Below, piece by piece: positions 63,495-64,000 of a DNA stretch of 64,000 nt (position 1 is its first letter; every line of letters starts with the position of its first letter). This DNA is from JACPFJ01 sp036504875 (GTDB lineage Bacteria; Desulfobacterota; Desulfuromonadia; Geobacterales; Pseudopelobacteraceae). The stretch is taken from assembly GCA_036504875.1 (NCBI GenBank), contig DASXUK010000026.1, forward strand, positions 62,001-126,000, in the 5' to 3' direction. The translations under genes and the position numbers were made by a program. A model generated the notes under the pieces. It did no database searches. It worked only from the letters and a program-made list of their open reading frames with translations, and was not told the origin of the DNA.

Positions 63495-64000
63495 GTGCCG
63501 GATACCTCCATTAACCTAGAAAAATATTACAAGGCGGTTGAATCCGCCAACCCTATACGGTTACACGGCAAGGTTACTCAGGTGGTAGGTCTGGTCATAG
63601 AAGGTTATTGCCCGGATACTTCGGTAGGCGCAATCTGTGAAATCCGACCACAGGAGGGTGAGCCGATTCCGGCTGAGGTAGTCGGCTTTCGCAACAACAA
63701 GACTCTTTTAATGCCCTTGGGCGAAATCAGGGGAGTAGGCCTTGATAGCCTGATCACCGTGCGCCGAGATAAGGCTTCCATGGGGGTTGGCCCACTTATG
63801 TTGGGGCGTGTGATTGATGGCCTTGGAAACCCTATCGATGACAAGGGGCCGTTGCGGGTGGAAGAAGAATATCCAATCTATGCCGCCCCAGTCAATCCGA
63901 TGACGCGTCCACCGATCCGGAAACCGCTTGACCTAGGCATCAGGAGTATCAATGGGTTGCTGACATGTGGACAGGGGCAGCGAATTGGTATTATGGCAGG
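63495..64000 (+). CDS. fliI: Flagellum-specific ATPase FliI (partial, runs off the window)
   Basis: The first 168 or so residues of the ATPase driving flagellar type III export. The GTG start has GGGG upstream and lies 17 bases after the fliH stop. Visible family features are GKVTQVVGLVIEG near 24-36, GLGNPIDDKGPL, and PLDLGIRSINGLLTCGQGQR leading into the Walker A loop, which begins as GIMAG when the sequence stops. The ATP-binding core is outside the window. Confidence 0.93.
   Translation, partial: MPDTSINLEKYYKAVESANPIRLHGKVTQVVGLVIEGYCPDTSVGAICEIRPQEGEPIPAEVVGFRNNKTLLMPLGEIRGVGLDSLITVRRDKASMGVGPLMLGRVIDGLGNPIDDKGPLRVEEEYPIYAAPVNPMTRPPIRKPLDLGIRSINGLLTCGQGQRIGIMA

Overview
The window looks like a chromosome segment of a motile Gram-negative bacterium of the Geobacter/Pelobacter (Desulfuromonadales) type. 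This is inferred from gene content and order: dapF followed by gspCDEF; a GlgP-type glucan phosphorylase; the run cheY - cheX - CheC-like protein - TPR protein - flgB flgC fliE fliF fliG fliH fliI; an NtrC-type regulator with its own kinase; and many TPR-glycosyltransferase genes. Base composition appears close to 50% GC by eye. No rRNA, tRNA, CRISPR array or intact mobile element was seen.

Layout. (1) 0-5.1 kb: an OmpA-type protein with two peptidoglycan-binding domains, a DUF2959-like lipoprotein, then thioredoxin reductase and threonine deaminase, which are divergent. (2) 5.1-7.7 kb, minus strand: a short flagellin transcribed from a FliA-type promoter, followed by an unknown 274-residue protein, FlbT and FlaF. 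This flagellin/FlbT/FlaF set is of the kind known from alphaproteobacteria. (3) 8.0-23.1 kb, minus strand: a probable flagellin or surface-glycan modification island. It holds a 1836-residue protein with four TPR plus GT9-like modules, five genes with SAM-methyltransferase domains (one TPR-fused, one fused to a glycosyltransferase), a double glycosyltransferase and a TPR protein. (4) 23.1-27.9 kb: the last 35 codons of a destroyed TPR-Ig gene, a decayed IS256-type transposase, a secreted DUF1566/Ig-like protein, and an intact TPR-Ig gene behind a FliA-type promoter with a perfect -10. (5) 27.9-32.1 kb: a sensor kinase, a sigma-54 activator and a single-module TPR-GT9 protein in one operon. (6) 32.3-40.6 kb: an Omp85-type barrel, an ABC exporter, an unknown 613-residue protein, an MBL hydrolase, a tandem universal stress protein and an Nramp transporter. 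(7) 40.9-54.2 kb: dapF, gspC-F, glgP, a FliK-like protein with three internal repeats, an FlhB-C-terminus-like protein and a phosphohexomutase. (8) 54.4-64.0 kb: chemotaxis genes and the flgB-fliI flagellar basal-body operon, which runs off the end of the window inside fliI.

How it fits together. The basal body and export genes (58.9-64 kb) would be switched on through sigma-54; a sigma-54-like site lies in front of flgB, and the NtrC-type regulator at 29.3-30.7 kb is a candidate activator. FliA would then turn on the flagellin operon and the TPR-Ig/DUF1566 operon. The TPR-glycosyltransferases and methyltransferases next to flagellin are the obvious candidates to decorate the filament, yet the window holds no Maf-type transferase and no nonulosonic-acid synthesis genes. 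The most novel material is this TPR-GT9 machinery and the FliA-controlled TPR-Ig gene.
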